Shown piece by piece: positions 7,705 through 16,680 of a stretch of DNA of 49,307 nucleotides. The position numbers were made by a program, and so were the translations under genes. The notes below the pieces were generated by a model. It was not told the DNA's origin. It did no database searches and saw nothing but the letters and a program-made list of their open reading frames with translations. The stretch is taken from NCBI RefSeq assembly GCF_049310025.1, contig NZ_JBJYKD010000025.1, forward strand, positions 1 through 49,307, written 5' to 3'. The DNA is from JBJYKD01 sp049310025 (GTDB taxonomy: Bacteria; Bacillota; Thermosediminibacteria; Thermosediminibacterales; Tepidanaerobacteraceae). Every line of letters starts with the position of its first letter. The first letter of the stretch is position 1.

Positions 7705-9155
7705 GCCTGCTCACCTCCGAACAATACATCAATGCCCCGGGTGGTATACTCAATCTTTGCAGTTATGCTCTTGCCTGGCGGTGTGGTAGTTGTGGCCACA
7801 TCAAAGACAAAGTCTCCTTCCACGATGTCGCTGGTCGGGTTGCTGGTTTCATTGAAAGCAATTGTCCCATATAGCAATGCTCCACGGTTTACAAGACTAT
7901 CGAGAAATTCCTGATAATCATTGAGTATCGTATCGACCCTGGCCCGATCCATTGGCTTATCTACCTGGGCACCGTAGCGGCTCTGGAAATCGTTCACCAG
8001 GTAATAAAGCATCCTTACGCTGGAATCGAATTTATTCCTGGGGTCCATGTCTTTGCCGTATTCGTATTCTCCGGTATGGGGTCCCCAGAGCACCCAGCGG
8101 CCTCCCCAGTATGTGAGCGTCCTGATGCCCTTGCTGTTTAAGTCGTTGGCCTGGACCTGGTCAAATTCTATGGGAGTGCCATCGGCAAGGCACATTCCGG
8201 TTACATCCACCGGCTTATTCGAAGGTGTCTCATAGGGAATGTTGTCATTGTTATAATCCACCCATTGCATGGTCACTGTGGCAAGTGTGGATAGGTGGAA
8301 TTTTCTGTTCCCGTTTTTAGCAAGCGGCCAGCAAGGGGCTTCATTGGCCCCAGTGTAACCATTTGTAGACTTCCAGGTTTTGACTTCCTCAATAGTATCT
8401 GCACTGGTATCTGCCGCCAGATTGCTGTTTACAAACGCATACCAGTGCCCGTTTATCTTTTGGGCTGCTGCTTTTAGGGCGGCGTCAACTTCGGGATGAT
8501 GGCTCCAGCCGGGGGCGTCGAGGATAGTAGGTATCATATTGTAAGTTTGATATACCAAGTCTACAACCGATATCCCGGTTTTTTCTCCTGTAGTAGAATT
8601 GGTTCCACCTATAACTTCAGTGGCGGTTATGGCAGCCGGATTGACCTCATCAAAAGTTACATCCACAGGAGATGTTAAAGTCCCTTTAAGGTCTTTAATT
8701 AACACTTTTGTGCCGTCGGGGGTGTATTCCGCACTGAAATCAGTCCCCAATACCTTGCCGGCAATTGCAACGGTTTTGAGAATAACCTTGTCATTGTTTA
8801 TATACCCCTGGCCGTTGGTAAGAGTAACGCTGGCTGTCTTGGCTGATGTTTTATGTGTATCGGGGTCAAGAACATTGACTAAAATGACAGGTCCGATAAC
8901 CTGAATGCTATTTTTGAAATGCGCATATATTGCCTCACACAGATCGAAATCATCCCAGTTGCTGTCATTGTAGCCCACTTTGGTTACAGCATCAGAAAAG
9001 CTCTGCACCAATATAGGTTTGTTCACTTTCCCGGAATAATCCATAAGCTGATGCACTGGAAGCCGTCCGAAATATACCGGAAGTGTGGACACCCCTTTAG
9101 GAGGTATTAAATCCTGGGTGGGCTGCAAATCGGCATATGCTCCATGAATATACAA
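7701..9155 (-). CDS. Contractile tail sheath protein
   Basis: 484 aa with a TTG start after GTGAGGTG. The N-terminus 'GVSTLPVYFGRLPVHQL' and C-terminal half 'GTPIEFDQVQANDLNSKGI', 'LTYWGGRWVLWGPHTGEYE', 'DKPMDRARVDTILNDYQEF' are typical of myovirus sheath proteins. It sits directly upstream of the tube gene. The presence of a sheath shows a contractile (myovirus) tail. Length is usual for the family. Confidence 0.94.
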   Translation of the reverse strand: MYIHGAYADLQPTQDLIPPKGVSTLPVYFGRLPVHQLMDYSGKVNKPILVQSFSDAVTKVGYNDSNWDDFDLCEAIYAHFKNSIQVIGPVILVNVLDPDTHKTSAKTASVTLTNGQGYINNDKVILKTVAIAGKVLGTDFSAEYTPDGTKVLIKDLKGTLTSPVDVTFDEVNPAAITATEVIGGTNSTTGEKTGISVVDLVYQTYNMIPTILDAPGWSHHPEVDAALKAAAQKINGHWYAFVNSNLAADTSADTIEEVKTWKSTNGYTGANEAPCWPLAKNGNRKFHLSTLATVTMQWVDYNNDNIPYETPSNKPVDVTGMCLADGTPIEFDQVQANDLNSKGIRTLTYWGGRWVLWGPHTGEYEYGKDMDPRNKFDSSVRMLYYLVNDFQSRYGAQVDKPMDRARVDTILNDYQEFLDSLVNRGALLYGTIAFNETSNPTSDIVEGDFVFDVATTTTPPGKSITAKIEYTTRGIDVLFGGEQA

Positions 9156-9170
9156 GCTATTTCACCTCAC

Positions 9171-9701
9171 TTATAAGAATTGGCGGGCTATTTCCGCCAT
9201 CGGGTATGTCTGTTTTTTCACCGAGAATGTTATCCAGCCATACCAGTAAGGATATGGCTGTTCCTGATACATGCCCCATTTGATAGGCATTTGTATTACC
9301 GCTTTGCCATCGATTATTTGATTTTTCATAAGCTCTGCAACGGTCCTGTCTATAAGATTGAGCAGGTCATTATAACCTTTGAAGTCAGGAGTATAATCCA
9401 GCCCTGTAGCAGCCGGTTTATGTAATCCAGGGCTATATACTGCGGCAGAAATCCTGATATTTAACTCCAAACCCTGGCCATCGTCAGTGGCATCATCCAT
9501 ACCAACTATGAGGCAGGGAATTGCAGATTCCATTCCTTCAGGAAGGTATCCTTTCGGAGGTATCCATCCTATGTGAACAGCCGGATTAACGAGCGAATAG
9601 TCATGAACATTATTATCTGACGGTTTTTGTAGTTTGATGGCCGGTGAAACTTTTTCCAGCAGGAAAGATTGCAGTGCCTCTAAAACCGATACCGTAGACA
9701 T
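9171..9701 (-). CDS. Tail terminator / completion protein-like
   Basis: 176 aa. I do not recognise a named family with certainty. It begins 'MSTVSVLEALQSFLLEKVSP', then carries 'GWIPPKGYLPEGMESAIPCL' and a Y-W-Y-G-W-I-T-F segment. Position between the head-tail joining/minor tail Z-like protein and the sheath, plus a mixed alpha/beta pattern, suits a tail terminator that caps tube and sheath. Function is inferred from order. Confidence 0.65.
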   Translation of the reverse strand: MSTVSVLEALQSFLLEKVSPAIKLQKPSDNNVHDYSLVNPAVHIGWIPPKGYLPEGMESAIPCLIVGMDDATDDGQGLELNIRISAAVYSPGLHKPAATGLDYTPDFKGYNDLLNLIDRTVAELMKNQIIDGKAVIQMPIKWGMYQEQPYPYWYGWITFSVKKQTYPMAEIARQFL

Positions 9702-9702
9702 G

Positions 9703-10365
9703 CTATCCCTTCTTTATTTTCTTATTAATGCTGGTCATGCGATATATTATTTCGTGCTCCAGTCTTTCATCAAGCTTTTCCTGGGAAACCTTCTCGATTT
9801 GTTTCTTCACTTTTTCATTGGTTATCATTTGAGGAATTGACGATGTAAACACCGGCATTATCGCTTCCCTCAATTTGCCCGCATATCTTCCTTTTTTCAT
9901 TATTTTAAATGTGCCCGTCCGACGAAAAATATTATATTGCATCTTGTCTTCGTCTTCTGATTTTGCTCCGGTTGGCGCGACAAAAGGTTTGGGTTCGGTA
10001 TTTATAGTCCTCCTGTCGCCTCGCTTGATTGTCGCCTTGACTTTATACTTCTTCCCCGAGGCAGGCGGCACTTGTGGGCTGTGTGGGAAATGCGCAAGCG
10101 TCAGCGAATAGCCTTTTGATACCGCATACGTCGTCAAGTCATTTTTGCTGGGTCGTTTTATACCGCCCTTGAAGGTTTCTTTTACATCGCCGGCTTTGAT
10201 AGCATATTCTTTCGGCACTATGCGCCCCACCTGGGTAATGACATGGTCAATTGTTCTGTTTAGGGCATGATAAGCCGCTTCTCCGACTTGTTTTTCAAAA
10301 CCTTTTAATTCCATTGTCAATATGTCAAGTTGTTTCGTATCTACAATAATGCTATCATTTGGCAT
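9703..10365 (-). CDS. Minor tail protein Z-like / tail completion protein
   Basis: 220 aa, basic. It shows the lambda gpZ-like (PF06763) pattern: N-terminal 'AAYHALNRTIDHVITQVGRI' (an 'ALNRTxxxxxT' motif), 'IKAGDVKETF', and 'PFVAPTGAKSEDEDKMQYNI' with a following basic R-T-G segment. gpZ acts at the head-tail interface. The C-terminal ~40 residues are charged, helical and lysine-rich. Confidence 0.8.
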   Translation of the reverse strand: MPNDSIIVDTKQLDILTMELKGFEKQVGEAAYHALNRTIDHVITQVGRIVPKEYAIKAGDVKETFKGGIKRPSKNDLTTYAVSKGYSLTLAHFPHSPQVPPASGKKYKVKATIKRGDRRTINTEPKPFVAPTGAKSEDEDKMQYNIFRRTGTFKIMKKGRYAGKLREAIMPVFTSSIPQMITNEKVKKQIEKVSQEKLDERLEHEIIYRMTSINKKIKKG

Positions 10366-10367
10366 GA

Positions 10368-10682
10368 TTAAATACCTCTATTTTGCTGTAGAATTATTTC
10401 ATATACCCCATCATCTTCCCTGCAGTCAAAAACATACATCTGCCGCCCGTCAAAAACCATGGGAGTGCCCTGTTCCGGGCGCTCCCCGAAATCTGAAGCC
10501 TTTACGTAAAACAATATCTCCCCTACGCTTATGCCGTCATATTCTTTCTTGGACCTTTGCTGTAGCCGATCATTATCAACAATGACATTAAGGGGCCTGC
10601 CGTCTATTGTGTGGGTTTCTGCGAATTCATCAAGGTTAAAAAACACATTAAGGTCTGATTGGATTATATCTTTGAAGCTCAT
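10368..10682 (-). CDS. Head-tail joining protein-like
   Basis: 104 aa. 'LNVFFNLDEFAETHTIDGRP' near the N-terminus and 'FGERPEQGTPMVFDGRQMYV' near the C-terminus resemble small head-tail joining proteins of the lambda gpFII / HK97 gp-type (N-terminal 'D...F.N..EFa..h...g'). Its ATG overlaps the DUF2190 gene stop by one base. It lies where the stopper of the neck is expected. Confidence 0.72.
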   Translation of the reverse strand: MSFKDIIQSDLNVFFNLDEFAETHTIDGRPLNVIVDNDRLQQRSKKEYDGISVGEILFYVKASDFGERPEQGTPMVFDGRQMYVFDCREDDGVYEIILQQNRGI

Positions 10683-11011
10683 CAGTCAATCTTCACTTTC
10701 GCTGTGGTTCCTGCTTGGGCTTTTGGTTCTATTACCCAGCCTGCTTTTATAGCCCCTGCGGTTTTGGTGAGTTTGCCCCCAGCGTCATCCCAGTATACTT
10801 CATCGCCAACCGCAAAAGCCACAGTATTATCAGCGGGCAGTTCGAATACTCCTGAAATATTTAGGGCTCCTGTCGCTCCATTGGCTATGCTTTCAGCCGC
10901 CACACCGATTCTTGCCCCGATAGGCACCACATCTCCATAGGCTATATCAGTGCCAGTGCTGTTTGTAAAGTCGATAACATCGCCTTTCTGGATATATGTT
11001 CCTTTCGCCAT
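10682..11011 (-). CDS. DUF2190 capsid cement/decoration protein
   Basis: 109 aa. 'YIQKGDVIDFTNSTGTDIAYGD' style start (first residues only quoted in part), 'VVPIGARIGVA' and 'FAVGDEVYWDDAGGKLT' are characteristic of DUF2190 (PF09956), found after capsid genes and thought to decorate capsids. GGAGG precedes the ATG. Beta-rich, no cysteines. Confidence 0.9.
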   Translation of the reverse strand: MAKGTYIQKGDVIDFTNSTGTDIAYGDVVPIGARIGVAAESIANGATGALNISGVFELPADNTVAFAVGDEVYWDDAGGKLTKTAGAIKAGWVIEPKAQAGTTAKVKID

Positions 11012-11040
11012 ATTGTTTACCTCCTAATCAAAATTTTAAA

Positions 11041-11066
11041 GGCGCATAAATTAAAGCTTATGCGCC
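11041..11066 (-). terminator. Stem-loop after the major capsid gene
   Basis: GGCGCATAA pairs perfectly with TTATGCGCC (9 bp, 8-nt loop), overlapping the capsid stop codon and followed by TTTAAAATTTT. It looks like a partial terminator or mRNA stabiliser that would keep capsid expression above downstream genes. Confidence 0.6.
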
Positions 11067-12521
11067 GGGATTCTTGTAAAGTCCTCTGTAGTCAAGAACC
11101 GTTACACCGTAGTCAATATATATTCTCCACTTAATTCCCAGGAAGTCAAATCCAACCTGGCTTTCAAGTATCGGCATATCGTTCCCATTCAAATATGTGA
11201 CCTCAATGGTATCTATATCAGCGGGAGAAGCTGCAAGATACCAGGCGGTTTCACTATAATCATCGAGCTCAGCATCAGCCACAATGGTCAGAGAATTCCG
11301 GAAGACGTTCGCCACATTCGAATTGGCCCCCGTGGGATCTGCTATAGATACAATGAACTGCTGGGCTTGTGTCTCAAGAGAAGCGGGGACGATCAGGAAA
11401 GCAGGCCCGATATTGAGCGTCTCTTTGCCTCTTAGGTTTTTCTGCTTCCTCATGGCCGCCCGGCCTGCGCTAACAGTAGCAGTTGCTATTGCTCCCCCGC
11501 TGGATGCTAGGTTTTTATGGTTCGCATGGAACAGGGCAATACCGTCATAAATGGCCGGGTTACTTCCAAGCATTTGATATACCAATTTGTTTATGCCTCT
11601 GGATGCGGCCCTCACATATGCTTCAGGAACTCTGGTCAGTATTCCGATGTCATCGTTTATGAGGGCCTGCCTGGTCATACCAAATTCTCTACCGAAAGTC
11701 GCCACAGCCTTGGATACTCCCTGGTCAGTCATTTCATCGAATTTGAATTCACCAGATTGTGTCATCTTTACAAGCTCGCCGGCTTCGGAGATCTGATAGT
11801 GAGTTGCAGCCTTAAAGTCGGGATTGCTCCCCCTGCCGGTCCACACCTGATATGTGGGCCTTGCGGCATTATATGCGGTGGCCATAGTTTTGTTGACGGC
11901 GTTGGAGAGTATGCTTGCAAACTGGCTGTCAGGGCTCAGTGCTTCCCGGAATAGGGTGTCATTATCAAGGCGATGAGCATTGGGCCTCCCTGCTCTGGAA
12001 AGACACTCTATAGCCAGGTCACGAAGTTTCATACCCCTGAGGTCTTTGGCACCGTCGGCAGGCTTATCAAGCTTTATTCCACCCCTCAGCAGTATTGCAT
12101 CGGAGGCTGCAGCTCTGAATTTGTCAGCTTCTTCTTTTTCAATCCTTACATCGGGCACCGGGGCCGCCGATGGTTTTCTTTCGGCTTTAAGCTTTTCGAG
12201 GATTTTTGCTCTCACTTGGTCAATTGTGACCCCCGATCTGATATATTCACTTGGATCTTCCTCGAAATCTCTGCAAAGGGCGATTACTTCTGATACACGT
12301 TGCCTTTCAGCTTGAATAGCTCTTTCTGTTTCTGTCTTGGCCTGATCATTTCCTTCCTCTTTCGCTATTTCAACTCTTAAAGTATCGATTTCTCTTTGCA
12401 ACGTATCAAATTCTGCCTGTTCTTCTGCGGTTAATCCCCGCCCTGCTGCCCTAGCACCATTGACAATCTCTTGCTGCCTTAACACTTTTGCCTTAAGTAT
12501 TTCTTTTTTGTTCAATTTCAT
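11058..12521 (-). CDS. Major capsid protein, Mu gpT-like with N-terminal delta domain
   Basis: 487 aa. Residues 1-130 are a charged coiled coil ('RAAGRGLTAEEQAEFDTLQR') like the delta/scaffold domain of HK97 capsids. The rest (about 200-487) matches the Mu major head subunit gpT family: 'FASILSNAVNKTMATAYNAA', 'FGREFGMTRQALINDD', 'ALFHANHKNL', 'VAPTLET'-type 'LIVPASLETQAQQF' and a C-terminal 'WRIYIDYGVTVLDYRGLYKN'. The adjacent HK97-type protease would remove the delta domain. This protein is the shell subunit. Confidence 0.92.
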   Translation of the reverse strand: MKLNKKEILKAKVLRQQEIVNGARAAGRGLTAEEQAEFDTLQREIDTLRVEIAKEEGNDQAKTETERAIQAERQRVSEVIALCRDFEEDPSEYIRSGVTIDQVRAKILEKLKAERKPSAAPVPDVRIEKEEADKFRAAASDAILLRGGIKLDKPADGAKDLRGMKLRDLAIECLSRAGRPNAHRLDNDTLFREALSPDSQFASILSNAVNKTMATAYNAARPTYQVWTGRGSNPDFKAATHYQISEAGELVKMTQSGEFKFDEMTDQGVSKAVATFGREFGMTRQALINDDIGILTRVPEAYVRAASRGINKLVYQMLGSNPAIYDGIALFHANHKNLASSGGAIATATVSAGRAAMRKQKNLRGKETLNIGPAFLIVPASLETQAQQFIVSIADPTGANSNVANVFRNSLTIVADAELDDYSETAWYLAASPADIDTIEVTYLNGNDMPILESQVGFDFLGIKWRIYIDYGVTVLDYRGLYKNPGA

Positions 12522-12527
12522 GACCTC

Positions 12528-13127
12528 CTATATAAAATTTTTATTGATTTGTATTTGTTTTTCAAAGACACTTATTGAATTGTAAGGTTCCAGTGTATCA
12601 TTTTCCATATTCCGCCCTACACCAACTGTGTCATCAGCGGGAACAGATACTATAGATATTTCCAAAGGTGTCCACTTTACAGCCACATAAGCCGGGCCGG
12701 TAAAGCGGCCATTGCTGGATGTCTTGCCGGCGGCCACTTCTTCCCAAACATCTACGGAATATCCTACGGATACACCTTTCAGTGTCCCATTTTGAACTTT
12801 TTGGTATATCAGATCCGCATCAGGGTCAGTGTCAAAAACTATATCGGCATAGGTCCGTTTTTCATCAGCCGCAAGTCTGGCATTCTCAATTTTCCCCAGC
12901 ACATAATTTCTATCATGGTTGAAAAGGGCAACCCCAATGTTGTTAAGCCTTTCAAGATTTACATTACCCTCATCATGCTGGAGTATTTCTACCCCATACC
13001 ATCTGTTTACCGGCAGTTCTGAGGAAAAAGAAACGGTGACACGCCTTTCATCCGCATTCACCGCTCTTATGGCCATATCGAATGTTCTATTCTGTTGTAT
13101 TCCCGTTTTGGGTTTGTTGTGTCCCAC
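12528..13127 (-). CDS. HK97-family prohead protease
   Basis: 199 aa from the GTG at 13127, which has TGGAGGTG 8-9 nt upstream; an upstream GTG at 13139 is too close to that site. 'VALFNHDRNYVLGKIENARL' holds the conserved His of the S78 fold, and 'TLKGVSVGYSVDVWE' the conserved Ser block, followed by 'WTPLEISIVSVPADDTVGVG'. It cleaves the capsid delta domain during maturation. The gene overlaps the portal 3' end by 41 nt. Confidence 0.9.
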   Translation of the reverse strand: MGHNKPKTGIQQNRTFDMAIRAVNADERRVTVSFSSELPVNRWYGVEILQHDEGNVNLERLNNIGVALFNHDRNYVLGKIENARLAADEKRTYADIVFDTDPDADLIYQKVQNGTLKGVSVGYSVDVWEEVAAGKTSSNGRFTGPAYVAVKWTPLEISIVSVPADDTVGVGRNMENDTLEPYNSISVFEKQIQINKNFI

Positions 13128-14586
13128 CTGTTTTGTCACCTCCAGTCAAAACTGATAAATCAAGACCTAATGACTTTGCAAATTCATATTCTTTAGCTCT
13201 CTGACGCAAGACATCCCTCCAATCCTCGCCCCTTTCGGCGCATATTCTGGCCAGTGTATCTTGACCTGTGTTAAGTGCTATTTTGTAAGCGTTTATTTCT
13301 TTGAGCGGGTCAATCCAGCTCCATCCGGGTGGTATCCAGACATGCTTTAGATACCGTCGCTTGTCCTGCCAGAAATCAGGAATATTAAGCTGGCCGGAAA
13401 GGACCGCGGATATAACAAATTCGGTGTAAACCTCCCGGCAAAAATGCTCAATGAGGAACTGCTGCCACATCATGTAAGTGCGCTGGTCTTCCAGGAGCCC
13501 CTGGCGGGCGCTGGAATAATTAACCTGAGACATATCCCGAGATACAGTCTCATAGGATAAGCCCTGACCGGAACCTGCAAGACGTTGCTGGATTGCTATA
13601 AACTCTTTTGCATTGCTCGCCTGGCCGGATGGAACAACAGCCTGGACTTCATCTCCCGGCTGTAATTCGTGGATCATGCCCGGAGAAATAGTTTTTATAG
13701 AATAACCGCTTTGCTGGTCCACTTTAATGTTTCGTCCTATTCCCGTAGGGTTCTGTTTTTTGATAAAAACAGATAGACAAGCTAAAATTCTTTCTTTTAC
13801 CGATACAGCCTCAATGAATTCATTTGTATCTCTCACCCTAGGTAGTGTCTTTGCCATTGGAGATACTTCCCGGATTTGCGTAGGCCTGGTTTTACGCCAC
13901 AAAAAAATTACCCTCTGTTCGGGTATTCTTTCAGATTTTCCGTTCCAGAAGCCGTCAGGAGTATATTGTTTAAGCCAATAGGCTACAGGCCGGTTATATT
14001 TATCAACTTCAATCCCGCCGACAATCCTGTTCCCGCTTGCCCCGGGTAGACTATTTAAAGAGGTGTCAAGGTCGTCCACTTCCCGGGCTTGCAGGCTGAA
14101 CGGCACTGGACCGGTATTTGTATATGCTTTTACAAAGATTATTCCGCCGTCAACAATCAGGCGGCGCACAGCCATCTGCTGCATCTCAACAAAAGACTGC
14201 TGGCCGGTCACATCGCAATTGCGTGCTCGGCACCATTCTTCCCATAAGTCCTCAATCTGCTGGTTTAATTTATCATCCTCATTCCCATCAGTATCAACAA
14301 CCTTAGCCTGAACTCGTATTCCTGTCCCTACAACGTTACGCTCGAATGAATTGATTATACTTTCCGCAAAATCGGCATTTCTTTCAAGGTCCCGTGCCCT
14401 GGCCCTAATTATGTCTCTCTGCCCCTGGTTTGTCTGTTCTGCGGTGGCGTTTACGGTTGTCCATCCGGAATTCAGTCTGTCATTTTCTCCTGAATCATAA
14501 AAACCTCTCAGAGCATTTCGCCAAGCTACCCGTCTATATGCCCAGGCGGGGCTAAAAATGGATATCGCTCTATCAAGCCAATTCAA
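13087..14586 (-). CDS. Portal protein, lambda family
   Basis: 499 aa from the TTG at 14586, chosen because TAGGAGGTG lies 5-6 nt upstream and the family-like sequence ('NWLDRAISIFSPAWAYRRVA') starts there. 'GDNDRL'-type 'GENDRLNSGWTTVNATAEQT', 'ARDLERNADFAESIINSFER', 'DLDTSL', and 'VNYSSARQGLLEDQRTYMMW' are lambda gpB / PF05136 signatures. It forms the dodecameric DNA channel at the capsid vertex. The C-terminal ~20 residues are Gly/Thr/Gln-rich. Confidence 0.94.
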   Translation of the reverse strand: MNWLDRAISIFSPAWAYRRVAWRNALRGFYDSGENDRLNSGWTTVNATAEQTNQGQRDIIRARARDLERNADFAESIINSFERNVVGTGIRVQAKVVDTDGNEDDKLNQQIEDLWEEWCRARNCDVTGQQSFVEMQQMAVRRLIVDGGIIFVKAYTNTGPVPFSLQAREVDDLDTSLNSLPGASGNRIVGGIEVDKYNRPVAYWLKQYTPDGFWNGKSERIPEQRVIFLWRKTRPTQIREVSPMAKTLPRVRDTNEFIEAVSVKERILACLSVFIKKQNPTGIGRNIKVDQQSGYSIKTISPGMIHELQPGDEVQAVVPSGQASNAKEFIAIQQRLAGSGQGLSYETVSRDMSQVNYSSARQGLLEDQRTYMMWQQFLIEHFCREVYTEFVISAVLSGQLNIPDFWQDKRRYLKHVWIPPGWSWIDPLKEINAYKIALNTGQDTLARICAERGEDWRDVLRQRAKEYEFAKSLGLDLSVLTGGDKTGGTQQTQNGNTTE

Positions 14587-14590
14587 ACTG

Positions 14591-14791
14591 TCACCTCCTA
14601 TCAAAGACGGCCACATAGACACCGCCACCGTTTTCCTCATAGAGCTGTCGCTGTAATTCTCTACGTTCCTGATAGAGGATAGTAAGGTCGGGCCGTCGTA
14701 AAGATCTGCTCCCGATTCTATATTCCTGGGCACCATTTTCTATGGCACTTATAGCCTTGTTTATCTGATCCAGCTGTTCCTGGATTGTCAC
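14591..14791 (-). CDS. Head-tail connector gpW-like
   Basis: 66 aa from the GTG at 14791, which overlaps the terminase TAG stop by one base and has AGGCAGGTGG upstream. 'TIQEQLDQINKAISAIENGA', 'YRIGSRSLRRPDLTILYQER' match lambda gpW (68 aa), including the 'SR.....L..L...R..L' pattern. gpW plugs the portal and completes the head. The lambda order terminase-W-portal is kept. Confidence 0.92.
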   Translation of the reverse strand: MTIQEQLDQINKAISAIENGAQEYRIGSRSLRRPDLTILYQERRELQRQLYEENGGGVYVAVFDRR

Positions 14792-16680
14792 TACAACCAC
14801 CTGCCTTTCTGGGGTATCCAATTATTATTTGGTTTTATAAAATTATTCTGCTGTTCTGTAGGTTGAGTTTTATTTATTTCCGGCTGCTCCCGCTTGGCCT
14901 CCGGTTGTAGATACCTTACATGCAAAAGGTCCGCGGCCAGAGCAGCATAGACTTCAGCATCTAAATAGTGGTTTGCCGCATGTGTGGCTTTGGGCTTCCA
15001 TACTTCAACCTCTGTACCATTTTTCTTTTTTTCAATCACTTTCTCCTCGGCGCATATCTGCTCAGCATATTCACGGTCACAGCCTTTATATACCATCCAG
15101 GAACCAGGGCCATTGGGTCGTTTCAGTCTGCCGGCAATCATGTCTTTATACTGGTTGCCGTCAACGAGGTATAGCCTCATACCGTGAGCTTTACTGTCCG
15201 TTTTATCAATTGTGCTCACTTTATATCTAGAAAGTAGCGGATTCGATGACCCTTTCACGGGCACCGCCCATTCCTGATTAAAAGCACAAAAGTCATATAC
15301 TTCATCGGTTCGGTCACCAGAATCAATCGCACAGAGGTTGACTTGATATACATTCCCCTGCCGGTCCTGATATGGCAGGTTCATAATATATTCTATCTGA
15401 TCCCAGGTCTCTGCAATGCCATGGGCTATATTCCAGCTGGTCATGCCGGCGCCCCAGGCCCGGATCGTATAATAAAAACGGTCCTTCTGAACGTCTACTC
15501 CTGCAGTGAGCAGCATTGTGCCGTCAGGGACCACACCTTCCTCGTATTCACTCTGTCGCTGTAACACTAAATCGGAGTTCATTTTGACCTCCGTCTGCTC
15601 CCAGGGTTCCGCAAGCCAGGAGTTTATAAAGTTCATTAGAAGCTCAGGGAAGTCTTTGGATTTAAGGAATTCATAAGCCACATCACCGAATCTCACCCAG
15701 GGGGAATATATTGCGTTAAGATGAAAAGCGGTTTTACGTGTTCCTGTTTTTTTCTCGGACTCCCACCTGCCGGCTCGGAGCATTCCAGGCTTGTGGCCGT
15801 CGGTGATGATTCCACGGCATTGCTCACATTCATAATATGCCGTGGCCCGGGCTTCCTCCGGAGAGGGGTCTTGATCTGCTGGTTTAGGCCACTTAATTTG
15901 CTTAAACCGTAATGTTTGATAATGGCCGCAGTGAGGACATGGGACATAAAATCTTCGCTGGTCGTCAGCGTTCTCCCACTCCTGCCATATAGGTCCATTC
16001 TTTCGAGTAGGAGTAGATGTTTGAAATATCTTTTTGTTGTGAGCAAAGGTTTTTGTTCTCTCACGTGCCAAACTTCGAGGGTCCGCTTCTTTCCCCGAAT
16101 TTGCCGGAAATTTATCTACTTCATCCATGAACAAGTATCGTATTGGCCTGGACGCCAGAGATGCCGGAGAGTTTGCCCCGGACAGCACTACATACATGCC
16201 GTCAAACTGCAGTTCAAGAATTTTACTCTCTTTTTCCTGATACCGCTCCTTTAAAACCGGACAAAGGTTTATCATGGGCTGGATTCTGTTTTTTGATGTG
16301 TATTCGGCAAGTTCCAGCGTGGGATATACAATCAGCGTCGGGCTCGGATCCTGGGCGATGACATAACCGACTATGTTATTCAGGCACTCGGTGCCGCCCA
16401 CCTGTGTGGGCTTTACAAAGATTATTTCTTCTATGTCAGGGTCGGTAAAAGCATCCATTATACCCTGAAGATACGGCGTCCTTGCCGTCCTCCAGGGACC
16501 GGGTTCGGCAGAAGTCTTTGCATCTAAGATTCGAAATTTATCTGCCCATTCGGAGACCGTCAGCTGCTCAGGAGGCTTAAACACCTTCAGAGCTTTTTGT
16601 AACCATGGAGGCCATTCAATTTTTACGTTTTTTCTTCGACGGCTTGTAGACTCCGTCAATGCTGATTTGTTCAAGGGCAT
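14791..16680 (-). CDS. Terminase large subunit, GpA family
   Basis: 629 aa. The lambda gpA-type ATPase (PF05876) shows a deviant Walker A 'VKPTQVGGTE' at residues 89-98 and a Walker B 'YLFMDEVDKFP'. A zinc-finger-like C-P-H-C-G-H / C-E-Q-C pair follows, then the nuclease domain with 'LTAGVDVQKDRFYYTIRAWG' and 'AIDSGDRTDEVYDFC'. It packages DNA and cuts at cos. GGAG precedes the ATG by 10 nt, and the start lies 65 nt inside the small-subunit gene. Confidence 0.95.
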   Translation of the reverse strand: MPLNKSALTESTSRRRKNVKIEWPPWLQKALKVFKPPEQLTVSEWADKFRILDAKTSAEPGPWRTARTPYLQGIMDAFTDPDIEEIIFVKPTQVGGTECLNNIVGYVIAQDPSPTLIVYPTLELAEYTSKNRIQPMINLCPVLKERYQEKESKILELQFDGMYVVLSGANSPASLASRPIRYLFMDEVDKFPANSGKEADPRSLARERTKTFAHNKKIFQTSTPTRKNGPIWQEWENADDQRRFYVPCPHCGHYQTLRFKQIKWPKPADQDPSPEEARATAYYECEQCRGIITDGHKPGMLRAGRWESEKKTGTRKTAFHLNAIYSPWVRFGDVAYEFLKSKDFPELLMNFINSWLAEPWEQTEVKMNSDLVLQRQSEYEEGVVPDGTMLLTAGVDVQKDRFYYTIRAWGAGMTSWNIAHGIAETWDQIEYIMNLPYQDRQGNVYQVNLCAIDSGDRTDEVYDFCAFNQEWAVPVKGSSNPLLSRYKVSTIDKTDSKAHGMRLYLVDGNQYKDMIAGRLKRPNGPGSWMVYKGCDREYAEQICAEEKVIEKKKNGTEVEVWKPKATHAANHYLDAEVYAALAADLLHVRYLQPEAKREQPEINKTQPTEQQNNFIKPNNNWIPQKGRWL

